From Pseudomonas sp. PIC25 (GTDB lineage Bacteria > Pseudomonadota > Gammaproteobacteria > Pseudomonadales > Pseudomonadaceae): DNA of 64,000 nt. Where the stretch lies: the NCBI RefSeq assembly GCF_002286785.1, contig NZ_MUJY01000181.1, forward strand, positions 1 through 64,000. Reading direction: 5' to 3'. A model generated the notes under the pieces. That model worked only from the letters and a program-made list of their open reading frames with translations. It ran no database searches and was not told the DNA's origin. Numbering within the stretch: the first letter of the stretch is position 1; the number at the start of each line of letters is the position of its first letter. Of the stretch, positions 56,148 to 64,000 are shown piece after piece. A program made the position numbers and the translations under genes.

Positions 56148-56342
56148 AGGCGGGTCGCCGTCCGTTTTCCCGTCTGGCTGGGCAGGTTGCTCGTCAGGAT
56201 GGAGGGAGCGCCACAGCGCCTCGGCACCGGGGAACTCGGTGCCGTCCTCGTCGCGTAGCGCTTCCGGGTCGTAGCGGCGGACACAGCCTTCGCCCAAGGT
56301 TGGCGGCGGATGCGAGGTGGCACGATCCAGTGGATCTTTCAT
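56133..56342 (-). CDS. Small hypothetical protein
   Basis: This 69-aa acidic, Pro-rich protein starts MKDPLDRATSHPPPTLGEGC and contains VRRYDPEALRDEDGTEFPGAEALWRSLHPDEQ. It has no membrane or signal segment. GGAG lies 9 bases before the ATG. Its 3' end overlaps the end of the UPF0104 gene by 15 bases on the opposite strand. I do not recognise the family. Confidence 0.6.
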   Translation of the reverse strand: MKDPLDRATSHPPPTLGEGCVRRYDPEALRDEDGTEFPGAEALWRSLHPDEQPAQPDGKTDGDPPSTAA

Positions 56343-56467
56343 GGCATTGATCTCCAAGCAGCGATGCTCACAGTGCTTACGAGCCTCCCCGATCATCCGA
56401 TAATCCGCACGCCAAGCGATAGGCGAAAGCTACCTACAATCAGATCACTGAGTTCAGGCGGGGCGCC

Positions 56468-56899
56468 TCAACTGGCAATCTGTTCGCCCTGGTCATGCTG
56501 GGCGAATTCCTTCACCGCGCGGAGCACGTCGTGCCGGCTGATCTGTCCGACCAGCCGGCCGTCCTCCACCACCGGGAAGCGGCGCCGGCGACCGCGCAGG
56601 AAGCGCTCGGACACTTCGATGATGTCCGCCTCGGGAGAGATGGTCTCCACCTCGGTGGTCATATAGCCGCTGACCGTGACCGTGCCGCCCACGGACTCGT
56701 AATAAGCGCCGGAGAGGATGCCGCGCAGGCAATCGCCCTCCGACAACAGGCCGATCAGGTGCCCCTGGGAGTCGACCACCGGCGCGCCGGAAATACGGTG
56801 CTCCAGCAGACGGTTGATGGCAGTGAACAAGTCCGTATCGGAACGGAATGTCACCAGGTGACGGGTCATGTAGTCCCGGACCTTGATTGACTTGAGCAT
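56468..56899 (-). CDS. CBS-domain protein
   Basis: This 143-aa protein consists of a tandem CBS pair: MLKSIKVRDYMTRHLVTFRSDTDL with APVVDSQGHLIGLLSEGDCL (about 1-60), then YMTTEVETISPEADIIEV with FPVVEDGRLVGQISRHDVL (about 78-128). Such stand-alone pairs bind adenine nucleotides and regulate partners. GAGGAG precedes the ATG. No partner is evident; purU lies 45 bp upstream in the same direction and may be co-transcribed. Confidence 0.9.
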   Translation of the reverse strand: MLKSIKVRDYMTRHLVTFRSDTDLFTAINRLLEHRISGAPVVDSQGHLIGLLSEGDCLRGILSGAYYESVGGTVTVSGYMTTEVETISPEADIIEVSERFLRGRRRRFPVVEDGRLVGQISRHDVLRAVKEFAQHDQGEQIAS

Positions 56900-56944
56900 G
56901 GACGAACTCCTCTGTCGTACGCCGACCGGCGCACGCCAGCAAGT

Positions 56945-57796
56945 TCAGTCGAAAACCACCGTCTTGTTGTCGTGCACCAGAACCCGGTCTTCCAAGTGAT
57001 AGCGTAGCCCACGGGAGAGCACCATCTTCTCCACATCCTTGCCGAGACGGACCATATCCTCGACGCTGTCGCGGTGGGTCACGCGTACCACGTCCTGCTC
57101 GATGATCGGGCCGGCATCCAGTTCCTCGGTGACGTAGTGGCAGGTGGCGCCGATCAGCTTCACACCCCGCAGGGACGCCTGGTGATAAGGCTTGGCGCCG
57201 ACGAAGGACGGCAGGAAGCTGTGGTGGATATTGATCACCCGGTGGGCGTACTCGCGGCACAGTTGCGGCGGCAGGATTTGCATGTAGCGGGCCAGCACCA
57301 CTGCATCCGCGCGATATTCGCCGACCAGGCGCGACACCTCGGCGAATGCCGTCTCCTTGTCGTGCGGAACCACCGGGACATAGTGGTAGGGAATGCCATG
57401 CCACTCCACCATGCTGCGCAGGTCGTCATGGTTGGCGATGACACAGGGGATTTCGCAATCCAGCTCGCCGCTGTGCCAGCGGTGCAGCAGATCGGCCAGG
57501 CAATGGGACTCGCGGCTGGCCATCAGCACCACGCGCTTCTTCACCGCCGAATCGGTGATCCGCCATTCCATGGAAAACTCCCGGGCGATGGGCGAGAACG
57601 CCTGGCGAAAACCATCGAGATCGAAAGGCAGGGAGTCCGCGCGGATTTCGTGGCGCATGAAGAACCACCCGCTCTGGCTGTCCGAGTGATGACTGGCCTC
57701 GGTGATCCAGCCATTGTAAGTGGCCAGGAAGTTACTGACCTTGGCGACGATACCGACGCCGTCCGGACAGGCGATGACCAGCCGAAAAGTGCGCAT
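56945..57796 (-). CDS. purU: Formyltetrahydrofolate deformylase
   Basis: This 283-aa enzyme hydrolyses 10-formyl-THF to formate and THF, balancing one-carbon pools. An N-terminal ACT domain (about 1-80) is followed by a formyltransferase-like catalytic domain with the NIHHSFLPSFVGAKPYHQA (Asn/His) motif and ATCHYVTEELDAGPIIEQD (Asp). It precedes the CBS gene, and mvaT is divergent upstream, as in P. aeruginosa (purU-mvaT-sbcB). Confidence 0.96.
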   Translation of the reverse strand: MRTFRLVIACPDGVGIVAKVSNFLATYNGWITEASHHSDSQSGWFFMRHEIRADSLPFDLDGFRQAFSPIAREFSMEWRITDSAVKKRVVLMASRESHCLADLLHRWHSGELDCEIPCVIANHDDLRSMVEWHGIPYHYVPVVPHDKETAFAEVSRLVGEYRADAVVLARYMQILPPQLCREYAHRVINIHHSFLPSFVGAKPYHQASLRGVKLIGATCHYVTEELDAGPIIEQDVVRVTHRDSVEDMVRLGKDVEKMVLSRGLRYHLEDRVLVHDNKTVVFD

Positions 57797-58136
57797 GCGG
57801 AAACTCCAGAAACTTTCACGAAAGGCGCCATTCTAGCCAGAGCCCCGGAAAACTTCAGTAACCCCGCGCATCTTCCGGTTCGCCCCGATTGGCCAACCTG
57901 GGACCGCACCGTGCATCGCCAGTAATTGTCGGCATGCAATGTCGCCCTGCCGGCTTGAGTTACTTCTCCGAAAAGCGCCGCAGGCAGCGATTTTAATTCA
58001 GAGATTTACCAGGCCCCGGCAAACTTCGAACGATGAATTCAAGCAAAACATTTCAAACATGTTTACTTGATCAAACTGCGTGACTATTATTGCTGCCATT
58101 AGCCCTTGTCGATCCCCCCGAATGAAGGATTACCCC
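57797..58136 (+). promoter_or_regulatory. AT-rich mvaT promoter region
   Basis: This is the 340-bp divergent gap between purU and mvaT. Near mvaT a -35 TTTACT (58062-58067) and a -10 TATTAT (58085-58090) are separated by 17 bp. The 100 bp upstream are rich in A/T (57990-58095), the kind of DNA MvaT itself binds, so autorepression is plausible. Nothing else was recognised. Confidence 0.65.
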
Positions 58137-58520
58137 ATGTCGCTGATCAATGAATACCGCTCCATAGAAGAAACCATCAAGGAACTCCAAGAGCGCCTGA
58201 AAAACCTGTCGCAGGACGACAAACTGCAAAAAGAACTGGAGTTCGAAAGCAAACTCCGCGAGCTGATGGGTGAGTACCAGAAGTCCCTGCGTGACATCAT
58301 CGCCCTGCTCGATCCGGATGCCAAACAAGGCAAGACTGCACGCGCAGGAAAAGCCGCAGGCACCACCGGCGGCAAGCGCGCCCGCAAGGTCAAGCAATAC
58401 AAGAACCCGCACACCGGTGAAGTCATCGAAACCAAAGGTGGCAACCACAAGACCCTGAAAGAGTGGAAAGCCAAGTGGGGTGCCGATGAAGTGGAAAGCT
58501 GGGCCACTCTGCTCGGCTGA
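58137..58520 (+). CDS. mvaT: H-NS-family silencer MvaT
   Basis: This 127-aa xenogeneic silencer has an N-terminal coiled-coil oligomerisation region (about 1-62, MSLINEYRSIEETIKELQERL) and a basic linker. The C-terminal AT-hook-like DNA-binding domain is KRARKVKQYKNPHTGEVIETKGGNHKTLKEWKAKWG. It is a few residues longer in the linker than P. aeruginosa MvaT. The start MSLINEY with GAAGGA upstream is clear; the longer frame overlaps the promoter. Confidence 0.97.
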   Translation: MSLINEYRSIEETIKELQERLKNLSQDDKLQKELEFESKLRELMGEYQKSLRDIIALLDPDAKQGKTARAGKAAGTTGGKRARKVKQYKNPHTGEVIETKGGNHKTLKEWKAKWGADEVESWATLLG

Positions 58521-58545
58521 TATCGGCGCTCTCTCCGCCTTGAAA

Positions 58546-58570
58546 AACGCCAGCTTCGCTGGCGTTTTTT
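58546..58570 (+). terminator. Terminator of mvaT
   Basis: AACGCCAGC-TTC-GCTGGCGTT followed by TTTT, 25 bases after the mvaT stop. It is strong and close to perfect. Confidence 0.95.
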
Positions 58571-58627
58571 ATGGGCGCGTCATGGCGCCCCGTTCCTCGA
58601 TACGGAAATTCCGAGTCAAGCCCACAA

Positions 58628-60094
58628 CTATTCGACCGCCACACCTACCGAGCCGCCCAAACCAACGGTGACATAACGCTCGCGTAGTTTTTGGACATAT
58701 TCACGCCACTCCGTCAGCACCTGCTGCTGGGCCGGAGCGCAGTTATCCCAGTACTGCAGCAATGCCGTCTCAAAATTCTCCAGGGTATTGGGCGCCCCTA
58801 GTTCAGGGCGATTCAGACGCTGCCAGCAGAAATTCCGCCAGCGCACTTGCTCGTCCGCCGACAAAGTTTCAGGAAAGTTGCGTGCACGGTAACGGAACAG
58901 CAACTCGGGCAGGCGGCTATCGTCGAATGGCCACCCGTCCCCGGCCAGTCTTTGCGGATCGGCACAACGCACTTGTTCGCAGAGTCGCCGATCGCGGTCG
59001 GCAAGAAACCCCGAATATAACTGCTGTTCCGGGTCTTCGCAGGGAACGAAATCTTCCGCGCCATACAGCGATAACAACTTGTCACGCCAGACCGCCTGCT
59101 TTTCCCTCAGCATTTCGCCACGGGACGAACATAACTCCATGTCCAGTTGCAACCGCTCCTTATCCTGCTCGCGCAACACATTCAACGGAGCAACGACCGG
59201 ACAGCGATTCACATGCAGCAACTTCAGCGGTATCGGAAGTTCACCATCGGCCAACTCTTCGCGACGGGTGTAGAGCCGCTGGCGCAGGCTCTCCGCATCC
59301 AGCTCCAGTAACGGCTGAGGATCGGCCTGGAGATCGCAGACGATCAAGGCGTTGCGGTTGCGCGGATGCCAGGCCAGCGGCAGCACCACCGCCAGGCAAT
59401 GGCGACTCATGGAAAAACGTCCGGATATATGCACCAGCGGTTGCAGCAGGCGGACCTGCTCGAGTACCTGATGCTTGCTGCGCAGCCGATAGAGATAGTC
59501 ATACAGCTTCGGCTGTCGCTCCCGCAGCAGCCGCGCCAGGGCAATGGTCGCACGGACGTCGGAAAGCGCATCGTGAGCTCGCCCATGTTCGATGCCGTTG
59601 GCTGCGGTCAGGCGCTCCAGCTTGAGCGTCACCCGTCCGTCTTCTTCAGGCCAGGCAATACCTTCCGGACGCAGGGCATAGGCCGTCCGTACAAGATCGA
59701 TGAGGTCCCAGCGGCTGTTGCCGCCTTGCCATTCGCGCCCGTAGGGATCGAAAAAATTGCGATAGAGACTGTAGCGGGTGACTTCGTCGTCGAAGCGCAG
59801 GGTGTTATAGCCGGCACCACAAGTCCCGGGGCTGGCCAGCTCGGCATGTATGCGGGCCATGAACTCGGCCTCGCAGAGCCCCTTTTCCGCCAGCCGGGCG
59901 GGGGTGATCCCGGTCACCAGGCAAGCCGCCGGATGCGGCAGGATATCGTCACTCAGACGGCAGTAAAGGTTGAGCGGCTCGCCGATTTCATGGAGCGCTT
60001 CATCGGTACGAATACCCGCAACCTGCAACGGACGATCACAACGCGGGTCGATGCCAGTGGTTTCGTAGTCGTACCAGAAGATGCTGGAAGTCAC
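58628..60094 (-). CDS. sbcB: Exodeoxyribonuclease I
   Basis: This 488-aa single-strand 3'-5' exonuclease acts in repair and recombination. It has a DEDDh active site: FWYDYETTGIDP (about 6-17), the TLRFDDEV region, and RAHDALSDVRATIAL (about 180-195). The SH3-like and C-terminal helical domains end in ENFETALLQYWDNC. The GTG start has AAGGA 7 bases upstream and gives the family N-terminus. It is convergent with mvaT. Confidence 0.95.
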   Translation of the reverse strand: MTSSIFWYDYETTGIDPRCDRPLQVAGIRTDEALHEIGEPLNLYCRLSDDILPHPAACLVTGITPARLAEKGLCEAEFMARIHAELASPGTCGAGYNTLRFDDEVTRYSLYRNFFDPYGREWQGGNSRWDLIDLVRTAYALRPEGIAWPEEDGRVTLKLERLTAANGIEHGRAHDALSDVRATIALARLLRERQPKLYDYLYRLRSKHQVLEQVRLLQPLVHISGRFSMSRHCLAVVLPLAWHPRNRNALIVCDLQADPQPLLELDAESLRQRLYTRREELADGELPIPLKLLHVNRCPVVAPLNVLREQDKERLQLDMELCSSRGEMLREKQAVWRDKLLSLYGAEDFVPCEDPEQQLYSGFLADRDRRLCEQVRCADPQRLAGDGWPFDDSRLPELLFRYRARNFPETLSADEQVRWRNFCWQRLNRPELGAPNTLENFETALLQYWDNCAPAQQQVLTEWREYVQKLRERYVTVGLGGSVGVAVE

Positions 60095-60279
60095 TGTCGC
60101 GTCCTTAGGCTGATGAACCGCGCAGTTTAACACCGGCTATTCTTGCGAAACCTGCGACGCATAGAGGTGAAAAACATGATGTTGCGCACAGGTCCGGAAG
60201 GCTCGATCTTGCCGGCCACCTGCCAGTATGGCTAGCATGACCGTGCCTGGACGTTAATATTCAACACGGATGACCCATC

Positions 60280-61041
60280 ATGAGCGACACTCTCGCACAA
60301 AATCCCTACGCAGCCCCCTCCAGCAACCTGCAGGAAATCCCGGCCAACGGGCAGGTACCTACCGTCGAAGAAGCCCTGCGCCGCGGCTACGACTTCAGCA
60401 TCGGCGACCTGCTGAGCGAAGCCTGGCAACGCACCAAAGGCACCAAGGGCATCATTCTTGGCGGCTTCATCATTTTCTACGTCGTGATGTTCGTGGCGAT
60501 GACCGTCGTTGGCTTCGTCTTCGGCCTCGTGGGCATGATGAACCCCGACAGCCTGGGTGCCATGATCGTCGGGCAATTGGTGGTGACCATTATCGCCACT
60601 GCCGCAACCTATCCGTTCCTGGCGGGTATCAACATGGTCGGCATCCGCCGTGCCGCCGACCAGCCGGTGACGTTCAACGAGATCTTCAGCCACTTCGGCC
60701 GTACCGTCCCGCTGATCGTCGCAGGTCTCCTCATGTTGCTGCTCATCTATATCGGCATGTTCCTGCTGATCATTCCGGGCATCTACCTGAGCGTCGCCTA
60801 CATGCTCGCCCTGCCGCTGGTGGTGGAGCGCGGTCTGTCGCCCTGGCAGGCGCTGGAAGCCTCCCGCAAGGCGATCAGCCAGCATTGGTTCAAATGTTTC
60901 GGCCTGTTCCTGCTTCTCGGCTTGATCCTCAGCCTGAGCGCCATCCCACTGGGCATCGGACTGATCTGGACCATTCCGCTTTTCGTAGTGAGCATCGGGG
61001 TCCTGTATCGCACCATCTTCGGTGTGCTGCCAGTCAAATAA
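60280..61041 (+). CDS. Conserved membrane protein, YciC/BPSS1780-like
   Basis: This 253-aa protein has a soluble N-terminus (NPYAAPSSNLQE) followed by DFSIGDLLSEAWQRTKGTKG and about five membrane segments (about 65-90, 100-125, 150-185, 215-240). The pattern is that of the glycerophosphoryl diester phosphodiesterase-like / DUF975 membrane group. Function is unknown. It stands upstream of the RDD gene in the same direction but is separated by a hairpin. Confidence 0.82.
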   Translation: MSDTLAQNPYAAPSSNLQEIPANGQVPTVEEALRRGYDFSIGDLLSEAWQRTKGTKGIILGGFIIFYVVMFVAMTVVGFVFGLVGMMNPDSLGAMIVGQLVVTIIATAATYPFLAGINMVGIRRAADQPVTFNEIFSHFGRTVPLIVAGLLMLLLIYIGMFLLIIPGIYLSVAYMLALPLVVERGLSPWQALEASRKAISQHWFKCFGLFLLLGLILSLSAIPLGIGLIWTIPLFVVSIGVLYRTIFGVLPVK

Positions 61042-61054
61042 TGAACCCGCCCTA

Positions 61055-61075
61055 CCGGGCCGCCAGGCGGCCCGG
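61055..61075. terminator. Strong hairpin after the membrane protein gene
   Basis: CCGGGCCGCC-A-GGCGGCCCGG is a perfect 10-bp palindrome followed by TTGATTT. It is 13 bases past the stop and may act as a terminator despite the weak U-tract. Confidence 0.6.
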
Positions 61076-61131
61076 TTGATTTCCCGGCCCGCTGCTAGCT
61101 AGCATCGGGCTTTCCCAGACGCAGTCAGCCG

Positions 61132-61860
61132 ATGTCCCTTACCTCCTCCGTCGCCAGTCCATACCCAGCGCGGGACGAACCCCTGGATACCCGTTTCCAT
61201 GTGGAAACCCCGGAAGGCATCGATCTGCTCCTGCGTCCCGCCAGCCTCGTTCCACGCGCCCTCGCCTTCACCATTGACCTAGGTATCCGCGGCGTCATTC
61301 TGCTGGTCATGTTCGTGGTGCTCGGCCTGCTCGGCCAACTCGGCATGGGCCTCGGGACCATCCTGCTGTTCCTGGTCACCTGGTGGTACATGGTGCTGTT
61401 CGAAGTGCTCAACCAGGGACGCTCGCCAGGCAAGCAGTTGCTCGGCCTGCGCGTAGTGCATGACGACGGGACACCGGTCGGCTGGGCGGCTTCGCTGACG
61501 CGCAATCTGCTGCGCTTCGTGGACATCCTGCCGTTCGGGTACACCCTGGGTATCCTCAGTTGCCTGAACCACCCCGCCTTCAAGCGTCTCGGCGACATGG
61601 CTGCCGGCACCCTGGTGGTCTACCGGGAAGAAATGCCGGCTCGCCCGGAATTACCGGAAGCCTCGCCGCTGCGTGCGCCCTTCCCGCTCAGCCTGGCCGA
61701 GCAACGTGCGATGCTCGGTTTTGCCGAGCGCCAGGCCGGTCTCTCCGCGGCTCGCCGCACAGAGCTGGCCAGCCTCCTGGCCGAGCCGTTGGATGTGCCT
61801 GCCGAGCAGGCCGAAGCGCAGATCAACGGCATCGCCCGCGGTCTGCTGGGGCCGGTATGA
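61132..61860 (+). CDS. RDD family membrane protein
   Basis: This 242-aa protein has an RDD domain (about 30-170) with RALAFTIDLGIRGVILLVMFVVL (the R-D signature), NQGRSPGKQLLGLRVVHDDGTP and LIRNLLRFVDILP-like sequence, and three to four membrane segments. A soluble C-terminal tail follows, with LAEQRAMLGFAERQAGLSAARR. It is the first gene of an RDD-SpoIIM-DUF4129 operon found in many Pseudomonas, usually continued by MoxR and DUF58 genes. Function is unknown. Confidence 0.9.
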   Translation: MSLTSSVASPYPARDEPLDTRFHVETPEGIDLLLRPASLVPRALAFTIDLGIRGVILLVMFVVLGLLGQLGMGLGTILLFLVTWWYMVLFEVLNQGRSPGKQLLGLRVVHDDGTPVGWAASLTRNLLRFVDILPFGYTLGILSCLNHPAFKRLGDMAAGTLVVYREEMPARPELPEASPLRAPFPLSLAEQRAMLGFAERQAGLSAARRTELASLLAEPLDVPAEQAEAQINGIARGLLGPV

Positions 61861-62834
61861 AGCAGAGCCTGTTCGAAAAAAGGTACGAAGCCGACTGGCA
61901 GCGCTTTGCCAGCCTGTTGGAAGCGCTCGAACGCGGCAAGGCCGACGGCCAAACCAGTCTCGGTTTTTCCGCCGAGTACCGACGTATCTGCCAGCACCTC
62001 GCCCTGGCCCAGGCAAGGGGCTACAGCAGCCACCTCATCGATCACTTGCAGCAGATGGCCATGCGTGGCCACCAGCAGTTCTACCGGCACCGCAGCCATC
62101 TCGGTGCCAGCATCCTCAGTTTCCTGCTCGGCGGATTTCCACGCCTCGTCAGGGCCGAATGGCGCAGCGTGACCGTCGCCAGCCTGTTGTTCTTCGGCAG
62201 CCTGATCGCCATGGGCGTGCTGGTCTATCTGTTCCCGGACCTGATCTACAGCCTGGTGGACCCGGCCCAGGTCAGCGAAATGGAATCCATGTACGACCCC
62301 GATGCCCGCCGGCTCGGCCGCTTCGGCGAACGGGACTCCGGCGACGACTGGATGATGTTCGGCTTCTACATCATGAACAACATCGGCATCGCCTTTCAGA
62401 CGTTCGCCAGCGGCCTGCTGTTCTGCCTCGGCAGCGTCTTCTTCCTGCTGTTCAACGGGCTGACCATCGGTGCGGTAGCCGGACGACTGAGCGAAATCGG
62501 CTATGGCGAGACGTTCTGGTCGTTCGTCATCGGTCATGGCGCCTTCGAGCTGACCGCCATCGCCCTGGCCGGGGCCGCCGGCCTCAAGCTCGGCTGGGCG
62601 CTGCTGGCTCCGGGACGCCTGCCACGCGGGGAAGCCTTGCGCCTTGCCGCCGGCAAGAGCATCCAACTGGTCGCCGGCGTGATTCTGCTGCTGCTCATCG
62701 CCGCCTTCATCGAAGCCTATTGGTCATCGATGACCTACACCACACCCCTGATCAAGTACCTGGTCGGTACCGGGCTGTGGCTGTTGGTTCTCGGTTATTT
62801 CCTCTTTGCCGGACGCCAGCATGCGCCTGACTGA
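61857..62834 (+). CDS. Stage II sporulation protein M (SpoIIM)-like membrane protein
   Basis: This 325-aa integral membrane protein starts MKQSLFEKRYEADWQRFASLLEAL. The family blocks ILSFLLGGFPRLVRAEWRSVTVA, FYIMNNIGIAFQTFASGLLFCLGS, LFNGLTIGAVAG and FWSFVIGHGAFELTAIALAGAAGLKLG are visible, with about six membrane helices. It overlaps the RDD stop (ATGA) and the next gene by 14 bases. The organism does not sporulate; the family role in Gram-negatives is unknown. Confidence 0.9.
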   Translation: MKQSLFEKRYEADWQRFASLLEALERGKADGQTSLGFSAEYRRICQHLALAQARGYSSHLIDHLQQMAMRGHQQFYRHRSHLGASILSFLLGGFPRLVRAEWRSVTVASLLFFGSLIAMGVLVYLFPDLIYSLVDPAQVSEMESMYDPDARRLGRFGERDSGDDWMMFGFYIMNNIGIAFQTFASGLLFCLGSVFFLLFNGLTIGAVAGRLSEIGYGETFWSFVIGHGAFELTAIALAGAAGLKLGWALLAPGRLPRGEALRLAAGKSIQLVAGVILLLLIAAFIEAYWSSMTYTTPLIKYLVGTGLWLLVLGYFLFAGRQHAPD

Positions 62835-64000
62835 TGCCAGCGTCGCCATTCGCCCCCGTAGTGCCTGGGAAGCGCTGGACCTCGGCGTCCTGCTGGCGCG
62901 CCGGCATGTCGGCCTGCTCATGGTCAGCTGGGCACTGTTCACCCTGCCGATCTTCATCCTGCTCAGCCTTGCGCTGTGGCGATATCCCGGCTGGGCGATC
63001 TTCCTCTTCTGGCTATTCAAGCCCGCCTACGAGCGACTGCCGCTGCACATTCTTTCCCGTGCATTGTTCGGCGACACACCGACGCTCAAGGAAGCGCTCA
63101 AGGCCCTGCCCCGCCTGTTGAAACCGCAACTGCTGGCCAGTGTCACTTGGCGCCGTTTCAGCCCGACCCGCAGCTTCGATCTGCCGGTGCTCCAGCTCGA
63201 AGGACTGTCCGGCCAGGCACGCAGCCAACGCTTGGTGGTGCTCGGCCAGCGCGACGCCGGCGCCGCGAGCTGGCTGACCGTCGTCGGCATGCACTTGGAA
63301 GGCGCCCTCTGTTTCGGCCTCATCGCCCTTCTCTACATGCTGCTGCCCCAGCAGCTGGTCGTGGACATGGACTGGCAGAAACTGGTCGAGGCCGCCTCCG
63401 GTGACTGGCTCTGGCTGGACCACCTGTCCAACCTGATCTACGCCCTGGTGCTGATCGCTTGGGAACCGGTCTACGTCGCCTGCGGCTTCACCCTCTACCT
63501 GAATCGCCGCACCGCGCTAGAGGCCTGGGACATCGAACTGGTATTCCGCCGCTTGCGCCAGCGCTTGACAGGTATCGCCTACGCCGTGCTGCTGGCCTTC
63601 GGCGTTCTGCTCGTCCATCCCCCCGAGCCCGCCTGGGCGGCACCCGACCAGGTACCGGCAGCCGAGGCGAAGGACCCACAAGGACCGGAAGCGGACCGCC
63701 TGCTTCGCCAGCCGTTGACCAGCAAGGCCGCCCAGGAAAGCATCCATGCCCTGCTCGACCAACCGCCCTTCGAAAACCGCGAAACCGTCACCCGCTGGCG
63801 TTTTGGCGAAGAAAAGAAACCCGAGGAGCTGACCAAGCAGGACGTCGAAGGCTTCGCGAAGCTGCTCAAAGGGCTCTTCAATCTGGCCGAATTCTGGAAG
63901 AGCCTCGACACCGTGGCACTGGTTTTCGAAGTCCTGCTCTGGACAGCCGTCATCAGCCTGCTCGCCTGGATAATCTGGCGCTATCGCGATTGGCTGGCGG
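62821..64000 (+). CDS. DUF4129-type membrane protein (3' end beyond window)
   Basis: This partial gene of 393 codons starts at the ATG at 62821 (MRLTDASVAIRPRSAWEALDLG) and stays open to the end of the window. Hydrophobic segments lie at about 40-65, 150-170, 205-225, 245-262 and 370-388. A soluble region before the last helix contains QPPFENRETVTRWRFGEEK, the lead-in to a DUF4129 domain. It overlaps the SpoIIM-like stop by 14 bases, indicating coupling. Confidence 0.85.
   Translation, partial: MRLTDASVAIRPRSAWEALDLGVLLARRHVGLLMVSWALFTLPIFILLSLALWRYPGWAIFLFWLFKPAYERLPLHILSRALFGDTPTLKEALKALPRLLKPQLLASVTWRRFSPTRSFDLPVLQLEGLSGQARSQRLVVLGQRDAGAASWLTVVGMHLEGALCFGLIALLYMLLPQQLVVDMDWQKLVEAASGDWLWLDHLSNLIYALVLIAWEPVYVACGFTLYLNRRTALEAWDIELVFRRLRQRLTGIAYAVLLAFGVLLVHPPEPAWAAPDQVPAAEAKDPQGPEADRLLRQPLTSKAAQESIHALLDQPPFENRETVTRWRFGEEKKPEELTKQDVEGFAKLLKGLFNLAEFWKSLDTVALVFEVLLWTAVISLLAWIIWRYRDWLA

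Noticed and set aside
58067-58074. FNR-type site TTGATCAA before mvaT
   Set aside because: The half-sites directly abut with no 4-bp spacer, so it is not an FNR box.
61857-62834. A sporulation gene implying a spore former
   Set aside because: SpoIIM-like proteins are common in Gram-negatives, and every other marker here is Pseudomonas.

Overview
The window is about 64 kb of GC-rich gammaproteobacterial chromosome. It is almost certainly a Pseudomonas of the P. aeruginosa / nitroreducens / citronellolis kind. RsmA, AlaS, AcsA, Fhp, the PctA-type chemoreceptor and MvaT read almost residue for residue like the P. aeruginosa proteins, and long stretches keep P. aeruginosa gene order. No phage, integrase, insertion sequence or CRISPR array was seen, and no real gene looks frameshifted. 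The last gene runs off the right edge.

Region 1 (1-19.7 kb, all on the minus strand): tRNA-Arg, tRNA-Ser, rsmA, lysC and alaS; a threonine aldolase; the complete arginine succinyltransferase (AST) operon aruCFGDBE; and the arginine/ornithine uptake operon aotJQMOP-argR. Near-consensus ArgR half-sites lie upstream of both aruC and aotJ, so uptake and breakdown of arginine to glutamate and succinate form one regulon.

Region 2 (20.4-30.7 kb): acsA (acetyl-CoA synthetase), followed upstream by an itaconate catabolic operon. That operon holds ich, an acyl-CoA dehydrogenase, a PrpD/MmgE protein, ict, ccl and a TRAP binding protein with no membrane partners in the window. A divergent LysR regulator faces it across a clean inverted-repeat operator candidate. 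The operon yields acetyl-CoA and pyruvate.

Region 3 (30.9-35.2 kb): phenylalanine catabolism, with phhR divergent from phhABC and a TyrR-type box between them. A duplicated compound REP array follows.

Region 4 (35.5-48.7 kb): a nitrogen-oxide block. It has nosRZDFYL (N2O reductase) divergent from a cytochrome c551-like gene across three FNR/DNR boxes. Next come nnrS, ppyR and fhp (flavohaemoglobin) with a new-looking small glycine-zipper gene at the operon front, under a sigma-54/NorR-type control region and the divergent activator fhpR.

Region 5 (48.9-64 kb): a small conserved protein, a HerA-like ATPase, and a PctA-like amino-acid chemoreceptor behind a sigma-28 promoter. Then an overlapping three-gene glycan operon (GT4 glycosyltransferase, DUF2334 deacetylase, UPF0104 membrane protein), a CBS-domain protein, purU, mvaT and sbcB. 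The window ends in an RDD / SpoIIM-like / DUF4129 membrane-protein operon. Comparisons with P. aeruginosa are from memory, not from a search.
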